A stretch of DNA of 64,000 bases from Paramecium tetraurelia (taxonomy: Eukaryota; Ciliophora; Oligohymenophorea; Peniculida; Parameciidae): NCBI RefSeq assembly GCF_000165425.1, contig NW_001799089.1, positions 506,994 to 570,993 of the forward strand, in the 5' to 3' direction. Position numbers and translations under genes: made by a program. This document shows positions 1 through 10,884 of the stretch, piece after piece (the stretch's first letter is position 1; the number at the start of each line of letters is the position of its first letter). The notes under the pieces were generated by a model. That model saw nothing but the letters and a program-made list of their open reading frames with translations. It searched no databases and had not been told where the DNA came from.

Positions 1-304
1 TTCTAATCCCTTTTACTATTTTGCAGGTATTTTTATATATTATTTTCTCTACTTCTCTCAAATTATTTAATATCTCATTTGGACTCTTCTTTTGTTCCTT
101 TATTAAGAATCTATTGATCAAATCTTGTGAAACTGTTCTAAATGATATCATAACCAATAAATTTTGAATAAAAATAATAAAAATCTTTTTTTCTGTTATT
201 CTTTCACTTCTTTAAATTACAGTGCAAATCTGATCCAAAACCTGAGAAATTTTGTTTTAATCCAAATATAGTCTCAAATGTAACATATGACAGACTTTCA
301 CCAT
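1..304 (-). CDS. Hypothetical protein, N-terminal part only (continues beyond the left edge)
   Basis: A minus-strand frame is open from the window edge back to an ATG at 302-304, and an in-frame TGA lies just upstream (359-361), so this start is well bounded. About 100 codons are visible, with TAA read as Gln. The visible part is lysine- and isoleucine-rich with no recognisable motif; further in-frame ATGs occur at 284-286 and 149-151. It is divergent from the next gene (ATG at 366), with only 61 bp between start codons, a spacing typical of Paramecium. No function is proposed. Confidence 0.5.
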
Positions 305-365
305 TCCTTCCTTTTTGAAAACTCTTTTAGATTTTAATTCAAAAATAAAATTATAAAATCAAAAT

Positions 366-2679
366 ATGTTTAAATTCTAATACAGCAAGATTGAGTAATA
401 TTGGTATTATCTAATGGATAATTCAATTAGTAAAGAGATTGTTTCAATTTTACTTAACGAACTAACAATATACAAACTATTTATATAATTTCTAATATTT
501 GGCGATCTAAATGAAACTAATTAATTTAATTATTTAATTTCTCATGTAATAAGAAATTGCTGTATTTTATTAACCGTCGCTAGAATATTTAAACAAAGAA
601 TTGGAATAGTTAAAGTTTTAATGTAATTTAAAGTTGCTATAGAAAAAAGTAATTTTGTTATTTGGTTTTCCTTCAATAAAGGTGGAAAGCGACAGAATTC
701 ACACCTATTTATAAGGAATATACAATTAAAGCGAAAATGAACAGCTTAAAAAAATTAGAGTCTTAATAAGCTTCATTGGGGAAGTCACTTCAATAAATAA
801 TTGGGATGACAGAGGCCTTATCATCAGATAGAGAGTTCTGTAATTTCTTAATATTCAAGGATTAGAAGTCAAGTGGACTGAATAATAATGGCAGGAGGAA
901 ATTGATTCTATTGTGACGCTTAGAACAAACAACCCTTATTATGATACCATTCCAAATAAAATGTTTTCTTACACAAATTTATTTCACACTCTTGGCATTT
1001 AATTGCCAACAGAATTGAAATATCTTAAACATCAATCATTCAATCAAATGTAGACTTCCAATCTAATAGATGATTTTCACTTGCTATGTAATATAGATGA
1101 ATTTAAAATTGTTAGAAATATAAGGTAATTTATCTAAAATTTTACAGATAAGCTTGATGATTTTATGAGTCTAATAATTAACATTGAAAGCATACATTTA
1201 TTTGATGTACATAGCATAACAAATAGTTATTAAACATTATGCAACCAATTATAGCAAATTCTCATCTCATTTATTTCTGAAATAACTAAACGCTAGGACG
1301 CCGAAGATTAATAAAATTAATAATTAATAATTGATGAAAATTTGGAAGAATAAAATAAAAAGATAAGATTCAAAAAAACAATACCTGCAGCTTCTTCAAC
1401 TACCATCATCTAAGGATCATTTGGCTCAAATTTAAAGGCAAAAAAATAAAGGAGGAAACTAAAATTAATTGAATAATCAAAGGGCAGATCATCTCTCTTG
1501 TATTTAAGTGGCTCGGTAGACAATTGTATTAGTTAAGATGAAATTAGGTAGAGTTAAAATTCATCCCAAATTTATGATAATGAGAATAGCATTGATTTAA
1601 TATCATACTTATAAGATTAATTATTAAAGAACGCAGGCCTTTCAAACTATCTTTTAACTGAATACTCTCTGGAAAACCTAAAATCAAAAATTTTAACTTA
1701 TGAATACATACAATAAAAACTTGAGTAATTAGGATATCCCTGTATTAATTTGGATGAGAAAGAACTAATATCTGTACTAGAAGAATATAAACTATTTAAT
1801 AAAGACAAGAAAGCCATAGTTGTTAAGTTATTTAATATAATATCAGAATCTTTTATTAGTAAGAATGAGGGTTTGGATCCAACCTTAGAAATAAGAGATT
1901 TAGCGTTAAAATATCTATCCTAAATATCAATCGACTATCCCATATAAGAGCTAAATGAAATTTTAAAATCCTAATGCATACCACATTAAAAAATGTAAGA
2001 CTTTGATATGAATCAAAAATTTTCTTATATGAAATTATCATAGATATTAAATCGCAAATTCCCAGAATAAGTATACCAAATAAGATGTTCATCAACAAAT
2101 TAAATATTTTAACAATGGAGTATAAACCAATTACTTGATATTTTTAATTTTTATGATCTTCAAAATATTAGAATTACACGATCATATATCAGTTAAGTTT
2201 TCACTTGCTTACAGAATTTGATCAATTTAAAGGAGTTATTGCATTCAAATATAGATGGCATTATAATTGAAGAATTTATGTAAATGGAAAAATAGTTTCT
2301 GGAAGTAATAAATCAGCCTTTAAATTTTCAAATCAACTCTCAGTATTTTGAGAGTTCAAACTTAATTCATAAAGAATAATCATCTAATTAAAATGATCTA
2401 TTTATTGAAAGACTAAAAGATTAACGTTTATAAATTTCAGATCTTGATAAAATTAATGAGCTATCAAAGTTGTAATAATAAGAAAATGATTAAATTTGTA
2501 GATAAAGTTAAGATGAATATTTATTGTTAAAGTTTAATTAACCAATCATTTCAGATTATTTCAATTTTTTGTGTTTTTAAAATTAATCAGATTCTCCTAG
2601 ATTCAGCTTTATAGATAAATCGTAGCATTAATCCGATGATCAGCAATACAATTCTTTTGAAGAGGAATATTTTTCTTGA
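366..2679 (+). CDS. Large unrecognised ciliate protein (about 762 aa)
   Basis: The ATG at 366 opens a frame that shifts once, repaired by a 25-nt intron at 657-681 (GTTATT...TAAAG); the spliced length is then an exact multiple of three, ending at TGA 2677-2679. The donor GTTATT is less usual than GTA, so this intron is inferred from the reading frame. The N-terminal ~100 residues are hydrophobic and helical (around L-I-F-G-D-L-N-E), the middle carries a basic Ser/Thr-rich stretch (about residues 330-420), and the rest is helical with many Gln encoded by TAA/TAG. The early part loosely recalls the helical repeats of large BEACH-family proteins, but no BEACH core is present and I do not assign it. 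It is convergent with the next gene. Confidence 0.75.
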
Positions 2680-2799
2680 TGATTTGAGCGAGTGTGATGA
2701 AATTGTTTTACATTAAATTCGATAAATATTTATAAATTTAATTTAACTTTTTAATAATGAGTAAATTAAATCTCAGTAATAAATAATGTAATAAGAAAC

Positions 2800-5039
2800 T
2801 CAATGTTATTGAAATGGAACCTTTGGTTTTTTGGCAGAATCACTTCTTTTTAACATAAACCCTTTCTATGAATACTAAATTAAATATTTACGGTTGTTTA
2901 GCGATTAATACTAGCCAATTAAGTTGCTAAATGTTAAGCAAATTATTTAGATGATTCATCTGCAGAGTTTACTTGAGTGCGATATCTCATTTAAGCAGTT
3001 TTCACGCCGTTGGATTAATTTTTTAAGTTAACTTAACTAGTTTTCCTTGAGTTGGATAGAGATCTACTAACAGTAGCAGTGGTTTTAAATTATGAAGTCA
3101 TGAGAGGATTGAAAGTATTTGCATTTTCCTGGATCTTAGATGTTACCTGATACTTTTGTTTTAGAATGGTAATGGGCTAGTGTTTTTGTTTTAGTTTCTC
3201 TTGAGTGAGTCTAGCTTATTGATTAAGTATTTAATTCATTAAGAATTCTACTCTTTGTTTTACATCAGTCGAATTTAATGAGGTATTAGTTTTTTTGACA
3301 AATAGTTGTTGTTGCAATTGTGGAGACTTATCCTTTTCATCTTACATTGTATCCAACTTCTTATCTGAATCCGGTTAGGTGAAAGTATGCTTTTGAGGGA
3401 AGAGGATTTGCTTTTTAACTAATATTTATTGTTAAATCTTTTGGAAAGTTGTTTGAGTGTTTTAAGATTATTTAGTTTCTGTATCTTTGGATTACGATTA
3501 TTTGTTTTAATTAGGGACTTTGATGACGATGACAACTTTATTGGAGAGACTTGATTTATTGTTATAGGGGTGTGGCTTCAATAGCTTAGTATGATATTCG
3601 ATTTCCTCATCTTCTGGCTAAATTATGTTTCAAATAGATTACAATAGATTATTTGTCTACTCCATATAATTTTTGATACACCTGATAAATCTAATTAAAG
3701 ATGGCACTAGAATGTGGAACATACATGTAGAATATCTCGACAGCTTTGCCAAGCCATATCTCTACTGTTAATTTATTGGATTGATTGTTGATGAATCTGA
3801 GTTCAGTGGAGATACTATAGAAACTCAACCCTGTCAACATGATCTAATAAATAGATGGATATATATTACTAATTCTAAAATGACTTCTTCAGCCATTACC
3901 ATCTCATAACTATTGATAGGGAATAACTCCTCTAAATCTACATAAGTTAATTACATCAATCCTAAAATTTACATTTGCAACATAGGATGATTATCATCAA
4001 TTAATGTGAATAGTTTATTTTGCGGATTATTTTATGGTTGAAAGACGTATTCTGAAGCAAAAAGTGATTGACTCCGATTCTGATAGCTTCGGATCATTAA
4101 ATTTTGAATATTTATAACATCATTAGGTTTTTCCTCATTGGGTAGCATACTCGTAATAGAAACCAGTATTTCTTTGAAAATAATCTCTACAATTTGGGGA
4201 TAGGATAAAGCTTGGGACAGTTGTGATGTTATATTGATGGTTTAGGAAGTGTAAATCTTTTGTAAAGCAGAATTAACCTCTGAATTAGCTCTTTGTTTTT
4301 TATTCATTAATGACATTACAGTAATTTATTGACACAATTTTATAGTATTCTATATAATACTCTTTAAGATTCTTAAGGTCTTTTTGGCCATTTCTAAGGC
4401 CTGTTTATTTCTGATTTAAAATATAGATTTTACTTTTTTGTTTCAGAAAATAACAATGTGACTTGAAAGACTAGTCTCAATCTTAACAGTTTGTTTTGGA
4501 TTATTTATGCTAAGTTCAAACTTTCAGGGGAAGTCTTTTTGAGTGCTTTGCCTTTGGTCTTGAGAATCTAATCACAATCCAATAATATCTCCAAGGCTTC
4601 ATTTTGAGCTGCGTATTTCTTAAGTATTATGGCATAATTTATTTTTGAGAATAAAACTGATGTGTATTAAACTTGAATCCTAAGGTAAGAATTTGAGTTA
4701 CTAATTCTGCGTATAAAATTCTAACAGTTTTGCTACTCGATTGTGATACTCTAAGGCCTAATATTCAGAGATATCCTCTTATATGGCCATGTTGGTAAGA
4801 TCAGTCAAAATGAGATCTGGAACATCAGGTTTTAGGTATATAATTTCTTCATGCTCCTCAGTCTAATGATTATAAAAATAAGGTCTTACTTGAACGAGGA
4901 AATTCTATTCTGTATTTAACAGTTCTCGTTTGAAAATGATTTTTTTCTATCTAACTATATCTATGGGAGATTTATTTGATAATTAAGTTGGTGTCATAAC
5001 ATTTTTTTGATGGAAGGTGTGAGCCTCCAATTTAATCAT
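2800..5039 (-). CDS. Unrecognised helical protein with basic disordered C-terminus (about 705 aa)
   Basis: Start ATG at 5037-5039 on the minus strand. Five short introns (22, 23, 26, 25 and 26 nt; each GTAA/GTAAT...AG) join six open stretches into one frame of exactly 706 codons ending at TGA 2800-2802. Without the last intron the frame would run into the convergent neighbour, which supports it. The N-terminal 450 residues are predicted helical and moderately hydrophobic (patches such as E-I-W-L-G-K-A and L-M-Q-L-T-Y-V-D-L). The C-terminal 250 residues are Gln/Lys/Ser/Thr-rich and probably disordered. The family is not recognised. A plus-strand open frame at 3625-3990 is its shadow. Confidence 0.75.
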
Positions 5040-5076
5040 TTATTATTATAATTTATATATATATATCTGATGGTTA

Positions 5077-5688
5077 TCAAAATGTCCTTTTAACCATGAT
5101 ATTATAGAAATCTTCTCTACTGATTTCCCTTCCATTAGAAGCTGCCCGTTCCAGCATCTCTGCTAACTCTTCTGCTGTCATCGTCTCCCCCAATTCCTTA
5201 GAAACCTAATACAATTTCAATCTCCAATCATTACTCTTTTCAAGTTATTCAAATTAATCGTATTGCTACCATCATCATCAAACAAATCAAATATTTTATT
5301 TATACCATCCCTATGTTCCCTGTTTCCCAATTTTGATGTGATAGCATCCAAAAATTAGTCAAAATCAATATCAGTTCTATCTCTAACCTCATACTACATA
5401 CCCTTCGTTTTCCAATTCAGCAATCATATTAAATATTGTTGGGTTTTTTTAATCAAATCCCAAACTTTGCATAGCTGCTTTCAATTCTCTTGGATCCACT
5501 CTCCCCGTCCCTTCTGTATCAAACAAATTGAATGCTTCTCTTATTTCATCAATCTCGTCCTCAGTCAATCCAGGTCTTCACATCTCAAACATCATACATT
5601 ACCTCTCCTGTGGTTTACGAACATTTCCTTATTTTTAAGGTTATTGCTTTTGAGTTACAGGTGCTTGAGCCTGTGCTTTGCTTCTCAT
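5077..5688 (-). CDS. Centrin-like EF-hand protein
   Basis: About 178 aa after removal of three introns (27, 19 and 29 nt), start ATG 5686-5688, stop TGA 5077-5079. A short Gln/Lys-rich tail precedes the centrin signature P-G-L-T-E-D-E-I-x-E-I-x-E-A-F. EF-hand 1 ([12 protein letters not shown]) has the Ca2+ ligands at positions 1, 3, 5, 9 and 12. EF2 (around [11 protein letters not shown]) and EF4 (around S-N-G-R-E-I-S) are degenerate, and EF3 ([12 protein letters not shown]) has Asn at position 12. Centrins act at basal bodies and, in Paramecium, in the contractile infraciliary lattice, where families of divergent paralogues are known. This looks like such a paralogue with one clearly functional Ca2+ site, possibly two. 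Confidence 0.88.
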
Positions 5689-6464
5689 ATCTTGATTTTA
5701 AATATAAAATTATATATATTACAATCTATCCAATGGATATTCTAATTAATATAATAATATAATAAAATGAATAATTAAACTTTATAACCAATATAATTTT
5801 AAATCAGTCATAGGGCTTTAAGCTCTTCTGCCAAAAGCACTCTCAGTAGAATGAAAATAAATTGAAACCAATATAATATTATAAGACTCATCCTCAGAAT
5901 TCTCTTCTAAATTGAAAAATTAATCCAAAAAAAATGAAATTTATTTGTCGTACTCTCTTACACAATTTAACTATTAAAAAATGATCATTTCTTGAAAGAG
6001 ATTAGTGTTCCTTTCTTTGAAATCTACGATTATTTAATCTACTAATATTCATAAAAAGAAATTTATTAACATTCAGAATTACTTTGAAATAAAAACAATT
6101 TCCAAACCGCATATGATTTGGGCAAATCCACATATGAGAGTTTATAAAATGAATAATTCTAAAAATAGTAAGAATCTAATCTGATCATTGCGAAATTTAA
6201 AATTAGTTGCAAATCAATTCCAAGAATATATATTGGGAGAAAAGAACCAAATCATTGAATTAAAATTCATAGGTTTAAAATCAGTAGTTAAATAGAGGCA
6301 TGATTGTCGGTTGTTGAATTTATAAGATTAAACTAAAAATTTATATAATACTTCTTTTGAATTGCAGTTCAAGTAAAATAGATCAATGGATGCATTGAAA
6401 CTGTTATAATGGATTTAGAAATAGGATACTTTGATTAAATAATTTATATGAATATAACATTCTA
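5689..6464. other. Gene-poor stretch, no supported gene
   Basis: No frame on either strand stays open for more than a few dozen codons under the ciliate code and no known motif is visible. TGA and its complement are frequent in all frames. It may contain the 3' UTR of the S49 peptidase and old decayed sequence. Confidence 0.5.
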
Positions 6465-7295
6465 TCAAATGGATAAGTAACTAGAAAATGTTGCACTAGA
6501 TTTAATTTAATTTTTATACTTGGCAGGAACATAATAATCCAAAAGATTAGACAATATATCGTATGACTTCATTCCTTTATATTCTTACTCTCTAATATCA
6601 TCAAAGACTCCTAATCCATCAACTAAACCATATTTCAATGCCTATTAACCAGTGAGCAAAGTTTAATTCCACATTTCCTAATCAACTTTCTAGTTTCTGT
6701 TTTACATAATCTCCTCTTTTAATCTTGATTCTCTATGTTTTAATTGGCCTTCGATCCTATGATCTTCATTATAATTTCTACCATTTAACATCTTCTTCTT
6801 TTAAATCATCATAAGGACTTAATTTCACTTTTTTTTCTCCGCTATGAATAAACTTGTGTTCTCTAATTATTATGATCTTATGATATTACATCCCCAAATT
6901 TTCTATTAATTGTTTATATCCTAATCTTCTTTACACATATCCAAAATCTCCAATGACAGAATATTCGCTAGCAAAGTTTTTATCTCCAACAGTCATTAAA
7001 TACACAGAACTATTCAATACAAAATCTTCTCCAAATGTGTATAAGGGTACTCTGTAAACAAATAGTATTAAAGTTACTTATAATATTTTGCATAATTTCT
7101 TATTGCAGTGGCAATATTCTTAGATTAAACAAATGAGCCTTCTCCATGTACATGAAGAGTCACTAATTTTGGCTTGATAAATTTGGTATCTTTTATGCTT
7201 TTATATACTTTTTAGGTTCTAAATTAAGAAATTAGTTTATACAGTTTTTCGTCAATTTTGCCATAAATTTTAAATTAGACAATTCTTGAAAACAT
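6465..7295 (-). CDS. Peptidase family S49 (signal peptide peptidase SppA-like)
   Basis: About 259 aa from ATG 7293-7295 to TGA 6465-6467 with two introns (26 and 25 nt); the spliced length is exact. The C-terminal part contains the S49 hallmark L-L-T-G-Q-Q-A-L-K-Y-G-L-V-D-G-L-G, close to the usual [TG]-x-x-A-x-x-x-G-L-[VI]-D family pattern. Upstream, G-E-D-F-V-L-N-S-S-V-Y aligns by position with the family's G-D-V-A-A-S-G-G-Y, so the nucleophilic Ser is probably retained. The I-G-D-F-G-Y segment follows, as T-G-S-I-G-V does in bacterial enzymes. The protein is about the size of SohB or a single SppA half, and there is no clear signal peptide. S49 enzymes cleave residual peptides in or near membranes; the substrate here is unknown. 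Confidence 0.8.
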
Positions 7296-7519
7296 TAAAT
7301 AAATATTTCAAATTCAAACTATAAAATGAAACATCTGAGGCAAGCATCAAATAAATAAATACAGGACTACTAATTAAGTTTTAGATCAAAGTTAGGTGTG
7401 CCTTGGATAGTAAATGAGGGTTAACCATTAGTGAAGGCAAGTGTATATTTTTATCTATAGATAGTATTGCTTATCTTAAAGTCAGTGACTAGAAATTTTA
7501 CTTACCGATTATGGTAATC

Positions 7520-7755
7520 ATCTATTGTCTCATAAATTTAAAGGATGAAAAATTATTGATTCACATTTTGTTAAATTGGTAGACATATTTTAAAGTGCTA
7601 TTAATATTTACATCATTACTTAATTTTGTAATGGTGAAGATCTAAGAGAATTTATCAAACCAGAAGGTGCAAAATCTAAAATAATTAGAGTGATACTTGA
7701 AGAGGAAGCACTCAAATTCTAAAAAGATCGTTATAAGGAATCAAGACTTTACTGA
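7520..7755 (+). pseudogene. Relic of a protein kinase N-lobe/hinge
   Basis: A frame opening after an in-frame TGA reads H-F-V-K-L-V-D-I-F-Q-S-A followed by N-I-Y-I-I-T-Q-F-C-N-G-E-D-L-R-E-F-I-K-P-E-G. This is the beta4-beta5-hinge-alphaD of ciliate ULK/CDPK-type kinases (compare N[10 protein letters not shown] in the intact kinase at 31.6 kb). It ends at TGA about 7753. Upstream, the expected beta3/alphaC text appears in another frame (N-L-K-D-E-K-L-L). No HRD or DFG segment can be followed downstream. Best read as a decayed duplicate; the alternative is an unseen intron-rich gene, but the missing catalytic loop argues against that. Confidence 0.55.
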
Positions 7756-8185
7756 AATAAAGTATCCTCTATTGGGACATGTAATCATACTTAAAGAAGT
7801 GTGTTAGGCTCTTTTTTATTGGGAACATCTTTGATTCTTAATTAAGTTAAATAGTATTAATGATTGCTCAAGAAGATTCTATAATTTCACTCTAACTAAT
7901 ACTTCAAATAATTTATCTCTTTGGATGTTACTCTAATATAGAAAATCAAAAAAAGTATTCAAGTATAAAAATATAAATTAAATTTTGAAATAAAACTATT
8001 AAAGAGAACAAATGAATTAATGGTTGTGATATTATATATCTTCAAGTAACAGTTATATAACTCTAATATTTGCTATCTATATTCATTTTTAAGTAAAACT
8101 ACACAAAATTAATCAAATTATTTATCATTACGTCATTTAGATATTCTTAAAGTAGCAATTTTCATTAAATTTCACTATTTAAAAT
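7756..8185. other. Non-coding stretch downstream of the kinase relic
   Basis: A+T-rich, no sustained open frame and no repeat or RNA motif recognised. Probably further decayed sequence plus the short promoter of the lysozyme gene. Confidence 0.4.
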
Positions 8186-8867
8186 ATGAAATAATTCAAT
8201 TAAATCCTATTCTTGATTGTAATAGTTGTTCCAACAGTAATTGCAGTGAAAGGAGTTGATTTGAGTGCATCCTTCAATAACTTTTCATGCATCAAAAATG
8301 CTGGCTACTAATTTGCTATTGTAAGAGGATATATGAGTTATGGTGCTGCTGATACCGTTGGTCTCCAAAATTTAAGAAATGCCAAAGCAGCTGGATTGAT
8401 CGGAGATGCATACTTTTTCCCATGCAAAGGAAGTATAAAAATAAATCCTATTTTCTTAAGAGAAGACAGCTTCAGCTTAAGTGTCCGAATTTGAAAGTGT
8501 ATTTACTTCAGAGTATGGTACAGTGTGGATTGATGTTGAATACAACCCCAGTACTGGATGTGGATGGAGCACCTCAGATTATTCAGGAAATTGTCAATTT
8601 TTATAAGACATAGTGAGAGAGTTAGGAAACAGAGGGAGATTGGTTGGAATATATGCATCTCAATATTAATGGTCAACGATTATGGGATCAGCTTCATCCT
8701 GTGCTTATTTCACTTCAAAGCCCCTTTGGTATGCCCATTATGACAATTCCCCCTCGTTTAGTGACTATTCTAAATATTCTTTCGGTGGATGGTCCACTCC
8801 ATCAATCAAACAATATTAAGGAGACACAACCTTGTGCAATGTTGGAGTTGATCTTAATTTTTATTGA
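8186..8867 (+). CDS. GH25-type lysozyme, secreted
   Basis: About 217 aa, ATG 8186, one 28-nt intron at 8433-8460, TGA 8865-8867. Residues 1-20 are a signal peptide (hydrophobic [13 protein letters not shown]). The mature protein begins V-K-G-V-D-L-S, the usual GH25 opening with the first active-site Asp. A second acidic cluster (W-I-D-V-E-Y) supplies the catalytic D-x-E, and the aromatic C-terminal W-Y-A-H-Y-D-N-S-P fits the barrel. Six or more Cys suggest disulfides. GH25 enzymes cleave beta-1,4 bonds in peptidoglycan, so in a bacterivorous ciliate this is presumably a phagosomal digestive enzyme. Single-gene, no clustered partner. Confidence 0.87.
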
Positions 8868-9001
8868 AAAGTTAATTATAAATAATGAGAGTTAAAGTTA
8901 TGATTTAATAATATTTAATAATGATAAATATTTTAATATTATAAAATTAGTAACACAATTGTTATATACCAATATATATATATAAGTATGAATGATAGTA
9001 G

Positions 9002-10849
9002 TCAATTTATCTTGATCAACTTCATTTGTATCAACTGAGTCTTCTCCTATTCACTAACCACAAAGGGAGAACCATTCTCATCCAACAGACACAATCCCAT
9101 ATCACAATCTATTAAATGTTTCTCAGAATCATAAGTGCATGTCAAAACTCTATCATTTTTCCCTAGATAAAGCAACCCTTTGAAATTTAATTTAATAATT
9201 TTATACTTCTTTTTATTGCCTTTGTTAATGCGTTGACCATTGGTAAAGGTGCTGATTTTCCTCTGCTTTTACAAGACAATTAGCCACTCAAGTTCTCATT
9301 TAATAGTTTATTGATGTTAGATAGTTAAGATTTCTTAAAGGGATTTCTTGGGGGACTTTAAAACTCTTCAACTTAAATTATCTTTTTGGTTTTACTGAAA
9401 CCACAAGTTTCGTTAATTTCAAAACTCTCATTGGAATCAAGCAACGAATTTTCATTAAAATCTGCGAAATCATCCAGACTGATTTCATTTTTCTTGTTTA
9501 CAACGCTTAATTGTTTCTTAGACTTCTAATTTGCTACTGCAGTAGAAGTAGAAAAGAAACTATTCTATTTAGCCTAAGGAGATAATTGTAAAGTCAATTA
9601 AGAGTTAGTATTTTTCAATTTAGTAATTTCAGATTGGAATTACGAAACCAAGAATTGTTGTTAAGTCAATTGTTTATTTAGTTCTTGCTTCTCCTTTTCC
9701 ATCTATTTGTTTTTTTACTTTAATTATGTAATAGTTTCAATAGATTGTTATTACAATTGCTAAAACTTATTTTACAAGTTAGTGAAATGTTAACTGAGTT
9801 ATTTGCTCTCGTGTTTTTTACTGTTATTCTCTTAGTCTCTTTCATTAATTGTATCATACATGTGTTGTAATTTTTGATTGACTTATTATGTTAGATGCAT
9901 TAAAGTGTTTTGGATTTAATTTTTGATTTATGATAATTCATCACTCTTTTCATTGTTTATTTTATTTAACAATTAATGAGCCTATTACAATTATAATTAG
10001 TATTAATTTTATAATTAAGCAATTTATACTTATATAGTCTATTCCACTTTTTATCTATCAGCCTTAGAATTCAATTTTGAGTTCAAATTCTCCACTTCTT
10101 ATTTGAAATGCTATTCATCCTCATTCAATCTTATTGATGTGTTGGAAGATAGATTTTTAACTAAATGTTCACTCTGTTTAGTCTTCTACTCAAAATTCTC
10201 CTATAATTCCTTAATCTGTTCATTTAGATTGTTTTACAGATTTGAAACTTTCCTATCGATTTCCAACATAAATTATTAAGTGTAATCATTCTAAGTAATG
10301 TTTAAATCAATATTGGTCAATTTGTGTCTAAAGTCTTCCTGAAATTTCTTGAATTCAACATTAAATCTCTCTTACAGCTATTGATATTAATGAACTTTCT
10401 CTGATAATTGAGTTTGCAATTGTTGAATTTATTCATTCTATTGCTTGATAATAGTTGATTGATTTGTGTCATCCTATTAAACTAAATTCAATTGGGCTGA
10501 GGATCGAACCTTACTCAATTCACATGTCTTTTGTTGCTGTTCAGTTTTCAGGGGCACACTCTATTAGTATTATTATTAGTTGTAATACGCAACAGTCTCT
10601 TACAGCGGTTTTCGAATTGGTGGGCTAGAACCTCTAAATTGCCATTAAGTCAAGACATTACCTTTGTTGGGGGTATTGAACATATTGTAATTGCGGATGA
10701 GGTAATTTTTGCTCTTAGGAGACGCATCTCATTATTTGTCTTGGTTCCAAGCTTTACTAAATGGAAGAAGGTCTTAAATGGCGCTATTCGATAGGCTGTT
10801 GGTATGCTGCGTTACCAAATGCTCTTACGGGTATGCGAGAGAGCTTCAT
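9002..10849 (-). CDS. Long coiled-coil protein with conserved-looking C-terminal domain
   Basis: About 596 aa; ATG 10847-10849, introns of 28 nt (near the N-terminus) and 29 nt (near the C-terminus), TGA 9002-9004, exact spliced length. Residues 1-110 are disordered and Pro/Gln-rich. Residues about 115-400 form a near-continuous Gln/Lys/Leu heptad coiled coil. After a Ser-rich linker comes a globular end of about 70 residues (around L-Y-L-G-K-N-D-R-V-L-T-C-T-Y-D) that I cannot name. Such architecture is common in ciliate basal-body or cortical proteins, but localisation is only inference. Confidence 0.75.
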
Positions 10850-10884
10850 ATGTAATTTTGTTCTAACGATTAAAAAATAATTAA

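Noticed and set aside
3625-3990. Plus-strand open frame of 121 codons starting with ATG, protein-like
   Set aside because: It is antisense to a minus-strand gene whose five introns restore one exact 706-codon frame; the plus frame has no extension and no motif.
7296-8185. Intact intron-rich kinase gene
   Set aside because: No glycine loop, HRD or DFG could be found in any frame within the space available.
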